Shown one piece after another: positions 59,183 through 64,000 of a stretch of 64,000 bases of DNA; position 1 is the first letter of the stretch, and each line of letters starts with the position of its first letter. Origin of the DNA: Lutjanus erythropterus. Lineage: Eukaryota; Chordata; Actinopteri; Lutjaniformes; Lutjanidae. Made by a program: the position numbers and the translations under genes. The DNA is taken from positions 22,832,695-22,896,694 of the forward strand of contig CM034606.1 of the NCBI GenBank assembly GCA_020091685.1, given 5' to 3'. Below the pieces are notes generated by a model. That model searched no databases. It saw only the letters and a program-made list of their open reading frames with translations, and was not told the DNA's origin.

Positions 59183-60209
59183 GTTTAAAACCATCATCAG
59201 GGTGAGCCGCTTCTTAACCACCTCTGCTTGCATTTATGGACGGATGGATTTAAAGTACAATGCAAAGCCTGAAGCTGCAAATATGTCTATTTTAAACTCT
59301 GCTCTTATACTTGACTCATTTTTTTAGCGTATTTGTTGTCAAAGCAGCAACAGACACGGTACAGTCGATTGATGTATGTTTTCATCTTTTCAGATCCACC
59401 ACTCAAGCGTTACAGTTGTCATTTCCATTGTAGCTGAATTTCCACCTAGACGTTTAAAGTGTTAGCAGATAAAGCACTGTTGTGTGGCTGTTAATAGTTT
59501 TCTTCCATAATATGCAAGGTCACTGTATTTATCCCCACATAATCTCCAATAACAGCTGCTCTTCATTGTTCAGCATCGTCTCCAGTATACTGTGCAATAT
59601 ACGTAGTTTGAAGCAAAAAGATTAGGGACCGTTACACTATAGTTTTAGCAACCTGTTATGCAAATAAAAGCAAATAAAGCTTTTTTTTAAATTCTAATCT
59701 GAAGCACTTTAAATATTAGCTGTTGATGCTGAATGAACAATAAACATATAATATATACATAAAATATCAGTTTTGATTTCTTGTTTTCTTTCTCCTTTCC
59801 CAGTGTGTCTCCATCATGTTTTTCTAGGAAGCCATGTGAGAAAGCAATAAATGTTGAACCAAAAATCTGAGAAGGGTGTTATGGCTGATTTCCTGTTGGA
59901 GCTTTGTTTATTTAATGTGTTTCCCACACAAATTGCTTGCATGTTAGACCAGTAACCTCCAGTACTTAACTGTAGGTCAAAGGCAAAATGTTAAACATCA
60001 GAGCAGAAGATGGTGCTGTGCCATCAGTGAGAGGCCACAGGTGAAAACGCTGGTCCTGCTTCACAGTCAGTGATATTGATTGGTCTGGATTGTCGTCCCT
60101 CACTAATGCTCTCACACACCAAAATATAAGGCTGCTGATCTTCGCTGACGATGAAAGAGAAACCTCAATCTCTGTTTTTCCTTGTTTTCACTGGTTGTAT
60201 TTCTGTGGA

Positions 60210-60215
60210 AATAAA
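60210..60215 (+). terminator. Candidate distal poly(A) signal
   Basis: AATAAA is followed directly by GTTTGGTTGTT, a typical GT-rich downstream element, after a segment (60095-60200) less AT-rich than its surroundings. It could end a long ccser2 3'UTR of about 5.9 kb or an unannotated transcript. Other AATAAA hexamers occur nearby (about 59846) without as good a context. Confidence 0.3.
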
Positions 60216-62702
60216 GTTTGGTTGTTAAACAAATGTAATTTTGTCCAGTTTTTCTTTTTAATTTTAAGTACAATTGTCACCCATTTTTTCTTATAGAACA
60301 CAAATGTTTCTCTTAATTGTTCTTAATTTCAACAAACTTCAAATGCCTATACAAAACCCAGCATATATGTCTGAAGGGCACTCTCACTCCATGGTGCCTT
60401 TTCCTTCCCCAGGACATAAAATGCATAAATATGCATAATAATACATCATATTACCGAGTAAAAGGTCCTGCACTTTGTCCTAATTGCGATTTAAAGATAC
60501 ATCATATAAAGCCTTAATAACTAGAACACTGAAAGTCTAGGATTTTAGCCCATCCCCAGTCTTTAACACCATTCAATTTTTGTTGTTGTATTTTTGATCA
60601 TTTTGTGAGCATGACTGAGAATGTTGATCTCAATGATCAGTCCTGTTACCTAAATTGCTTATTTTTATTTACTTATTCATTTATTTATTTATTTTAGATG
60701 TTATTATGTTTTTGGTTTTTTTTAGTTTTGGTAAACCACTTGACAGTGCTAAGTGTTCTCATGCTATTAGTACTGATGCCATGTGACTACATTTCATGTA
60801 TTTGCTTATGTAATGCCACAAACTCAGTCCTGTTAAAAAACCACACAATTTTCCATTTAGAAACCATGTAAAGAACAAATAAAGAGAGAGGCTGTCCATT
60901 ACACATGTTGAATACTTACTACAGTGCAGAAATAAAGCATGAAGTTTAATTTTGGAAAGTTACAACATGTATATGACAAGATTCAGGGAAATGGCTCTTA
61001 CAGTGTTCAGACTTCAAGCAGCCCAGGTGTACTGCGATGAAGGTTATAGGTGTCCACAATTAATTTTGACAAAACAAGAGATAAGAGGTAGACTTGGATA
61101 TAACTCTATTGTGCGATCTTTGACAGGAAGTGTCTTTAAGCCGAGGCATTTCCCTTCCTGTTGAATAAATTAAACTAAGTAGCATTACTCATCTCTATTC
61201 ATTACAAACCCTGCAGCCTTTGTACACCTTGCATATAGTCCACTTACTAATGAGGTTATGTGCTTCAGAGACGATGGGTGGATAACAGCCTGCCAAGCGC
61301 AGAGAGCAGCGTGACACTGTCATTAACTTGGAAACGTGGGAGATGGAGTGCAAAAGGTTTTCTCTTGAAAGCAAACTGGGCTCTTTTATCTTAAACTGTC
61401 AAAGATTTAACTGTTTTAACGCAACAGTGCAGCAGGTTGCTACTCAGAGAACATGTAGAGTAATTTTATAAATAATATAGAGGAAACTATGTTCTAGTGT
61501 GACATAAAATGGTACGATTGATGGTCTTAAATTATGCAAAGTTTTACTTTGAACCCTAACATTAGGGCGGTAAAACCCTTAGCATTCAATTTTCCATTTA
61601 TTTCCCCTTATGTGGCTTTCAGGTTGAAAAAAAAAATCAAAATGACATTTATATTTGGTATTTTCTTGTTCCTGCTCTTTACTGATGCTTGGTTTACACT
61701 GAGGCAAATATTTGAGCCTCAGACTGTTTGACTTTTTAATGCCTGCACCATTCAATTAAATAGAGAAATTGTAGATTTTGGTGTTGATTGTTTTGCACAC
61801 ACTTCCTCCAAATCCAGCCTGACATATTTGGTAGCATTATAAATGTTAAGCCTACACTAGAACTTCAAAAGGTTTGATTCCAGCAAGGGTCCTTTGTAAC
61901 TGTCTTTCCCCAGTTATCTCTCTCTCCCCTCATTCCCTGTGTGAGCTCTAATAAAGGATTAAAAAGCCCAAAAATGCTTATTAAAGCTAAAAGTTTGGCA
62001 TAAAACTAACCAAAGTTGAAACCTGGTTTAAAACAGTAGCTTTAAACCACTTAAGCATTGCACTTCTATTATAGACTCATGACGTCAGACACTTTTTCAT
62101 TCTTCTTCCTTGTCAAAAGCTGCTTTCTTTCTGACTGGTGTATTGTGGGTTATTCATGTGACGTTGGCAGAATGGGATGACCAGGAAAAACACCCCTTAT
62201 TCCCCTCATTATACACAGTCCAAGGTGGTGATAAAGAGTCCAGATAAAGAGCCTAAATTAGGAACTTTTGCTGTGTTATATATTTGTAGCAGTTTGTTAC
62301 CAAGTGAAACCAGGTTCCAGCAAGAGTACTTAAAAAAATTGCTGGATCAATTGTGTTAATATTGAATTTTATTTTTATAAAACTATCTGCATTGATGCAT
62401 TGGTAGCCATTCTACTAACAGTTTGTTCACATCTATAGTTTTTTTTTTTTTTTCATCAAGTGGGAGATATTGCCTGTCAGAAATTCACAATTTCATGACT
62501 TGGAATTACAAATCTGAGGTTGACGTGTTGTTTTTTTTCCCCCCACTCAGTTTAACATTATTGTGCTTTAAATGGTATCACATTAACAGAACAGCTGATG
62601 TACCTCCTGCAGAGTTGAGGTGGTCTGGTACCACACCATTTTCAAATTTTGAGTTTGTAGTTCAACCCCAACTCATGTTGACTCAAGTGACATCACAATA
62701 AC

Positions 62703-62768
62703 AACAGCAATAATAATAATAACAATAATAATAATGATAATTATAATGATGAAGATAATAATAATAAA
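62703..62768. repeat. (AAT)n-rich simple repeat
   Basis: Imperfect tandem AAT/TAA units with AAC and GAT interruptions are followed by further A-rich sequence to about 62890. Confidence 0.9.
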
Positions 62769-63099
62769 CCAATAAAAACTGAAATACAACTAAACATTTT
62801 CAAACAATAATTAACTGAAACTAAACTACATTAAAAACCAAAATTCAAAATGAAATAAACATAAAACGAATAAAAATAAAAAATATTAAACTATAAGAGC
62901 TCTGCTTTAGACACACTTTAAACAACTTCTTTATATATATATGCATTAACCTTAACACCTGTAAACAGGCTTTGATGTGTAAATCCGTTTAGTTCCCCTT
63001 GAGCCTATTATTTTTTCTTAACCAGGAAATAGATATTTTTGAGATGATTAGTTGAACACTGACTGTCATTCCACAGACGTACAACATGATGGATGGAGC

Positions 63100-63173
63100 A
63101 ACCAATCAGGTGGGAGGACTGGTGACGTCTTCTCACATGACCTACTCCGCCGGCTGACGCCTTGAAAAAAAAA
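63100..63173 (+). promoter_or_regulatory. Proximal promoter and 5'UTR of the second gene
   Basis: Within 75 bp of the ATG are a CCAAT box (accaatcagg, CCAAT at 63102-63106), a CRE-like TGACGTCT (63123-63130) and an E-box-containing TCACATGACC (63133-63142), in a CpG-containing stretch. No TATA box is seen. This compact arrangement is typical of a ubiquitously expressed gene. The transcription start is probably between the CCAAT box and the ATG. Confidence 0.6.
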
Positions 63174-63452
63174 ATGGCGGTGGATTTAATTAACCGGTCA
63201 TGCATTTCTTTGTGCAGCTCTGCTAATTTGCCAACTCTGCCGTCAACGCTGCTTCACACCTGCCTCACTGCTGCAGTTCATGAAGGCCTACAGGACGCGG
63301 ATATGAACAAGCTCGCCTGCCAACATGTGGTTTCAGGAGACTGTGCAGAAATGATTAATTATTTCCTTTCTGGCCTCAAACTGAACTTCGAGCTGGACGC
63401 AGAGTTCCTGGTGGACGTTGCAGCTTTGGACCAGGCTGCTTCACTCCTTCAT
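63174..63452 (+). CDS. First coding exon of an unidentified gene (partial, continues beyond window)
   Basis: The ATG at 63174 in a good context (aaaATGGCG) opens a frame of exactly 93 codons up to the perfect donor cat|gtaagt at 63453, leaving phase 0. The sequence begins MAVDLINRSCISLCSSANLP and is mostly helical-looking, Leu/Ala-rich and mildly acidic, with several cysteines and a later stretch LKLNFELDAEFLVDVAALD. No signal peptide or membrane segment is evident within the exon. The hydrophobic run just downstream (63459-63644) is intronic read-through. It looks like the N-terminal domain of a small soluble protein. I considered COMM-domain proteins but the remembered N-termini do not match. 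The codon-biased, GC-richer sequence and the promoter upstream make it a real gene; function is unknown. Confidence 0.75.
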
Positions 63453-64000
63453 GTAAGTTTGTGCTGTTTGAGCTCACCTGCATGTTGTCTTCTTGGCTGT
63501 TGTGTTGCTCTCTTGCTGCTAATTTTTGCTGCTGGATCCATGTGCAATGTTTGTGTTGAATTCCGGCGCTGGTTGGATTTTTCCTCAGGGTTGTTTTGGC
63601 ATGTGCATTTTTATGCTTTTCCTGTTATCAAGTTGCTTGGATGAGCATGTAGTATAAGTGTTATGAGCTGAATTAGCTTTGAGGCATATTTGCTCCTTGA
63701 TTGGATTGTTGTTGTTTGGGGGGATTTTGCATTGGCTCACTGCAGGCTTGGGAGAAGATAAATATGTAAACTGGCTTCAGAATGTAAACATTTATTGTTT
63801 TCTTGCATCCAGCTCAATCACATGCTTATTTCCCTGTAACATTGGCCTCATGGCATACCCAACATGGCTTTCGTCATGCATAAGATAGGTGGTCACACGC
63901 ACACTTTATCATGACTCTTCATATTCAGCTAAGCTTTAGAAAAAGTATTTAAATCAAAGGGTGTAATGTCACAGCTCGCTTTGCTGTTCTGCTTATCATA
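63453..64000 (+). other. Start of intron 1 of the second gene
   Basis: The sequence after the gtaagt donor is T/TG-rich and shows no acceptor followed by a protein-like frame before the window ends. Confidence 0.6.

Larger units (their letters stand above)
54338..63090 (+). other. ccser2 3'UTR and intergenic region
   Basis: No protein-coding exon is supported here. The 5' part must include the ccser2 3'UTR; its end is unclear because poly(A) signals exist at both 54635 and 60210. It includes interspersed repeats (55676-56225, 58177-58558, 58846-59182), CA/TG-rich runs (56755-56820, 57636-57662), a TTTA-rich tract (60661-60700) and an AAT repeat (62703-62768). Confidence 0.6.

Noticed and set aside
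63459..63644. Apparent hydrophobic extension of the second gene's first exon
   Set aside because: It lies after a perfect gtaagt donor at 63453; the Leu/Cys-rich run is intronic read-through, not a membrane segment.

Overview
The window is vertebrate nuclear DNA, almost certainly from a ray-finned (teleost) fish and probably a percomorph. The signs are GT-AG introns, an AT-rich background, CA/TG microsatellites, and many short non-autonomous DNA-transposon remnants of types I know from teleost genomes (TTAA-flanked elements, hAT-like elements, a SINE-like repeat). Nothing bacterial, phage-like, plasmid-like or CRISPR-like is present.

One gene dominates. Nine coding exons on the + strand, from 11918 to 54337, join in consistent phase into one 1040-codon reading frame. 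I recognise it as ccser2 (FAM190B/Gcap14), coiled-coil serine-rich protein 2, a microtubule-associated protein. Layout: 1-11874 is upstream sequence or a 5' intron with no supported exon. The large N-terminal exon is 11918-13376, followed after an 80-bp intron by 13457-13665. A 13.9-kb intron comes next, then a cluster of small exons (27567-27660, 31439-31547, 31683-31863, 34935-35000, 35148-35267, 40189-40335). A 13.3-kb intron precedes the terminal exon 53600-54337.

That last intron holds the most interesting coding feature, a probable 85-nt cassette exon (47170-47254). Including it would put the terminal exon into another frame and replace the 245-residue C-terminus with about 58 residues. 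A short upstream ORF ending in the TAATG of the ccser2 start, and a promoter-like segment inside intron 3 (about 29.9-30.0 kb), are further candidate regulatory features.

From 54338 to about 63.1 kb there are candidate 3'-UTR and intergenic sequences with several repeats and two plausible poly(A) signals. At 63.1-63.5 kb a second + strand gene begins. It has a compact promoter (CCAAT box, CRE-like site, E-box-like site) and a first coding exon (63174-63452) with a perfect donor; I could not identify the product. The rest of that gene lies beyond the window.

I see no evidence for a wholly new biological system. The points most worth checking are the frame-switching exon, the TAATG uORF, the internal promoter and the unidentified second gene. 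All exon limits come from splice consensus, phase arithmetic and remembered similarity to human CCSER2; no alignment or transcript data were available.
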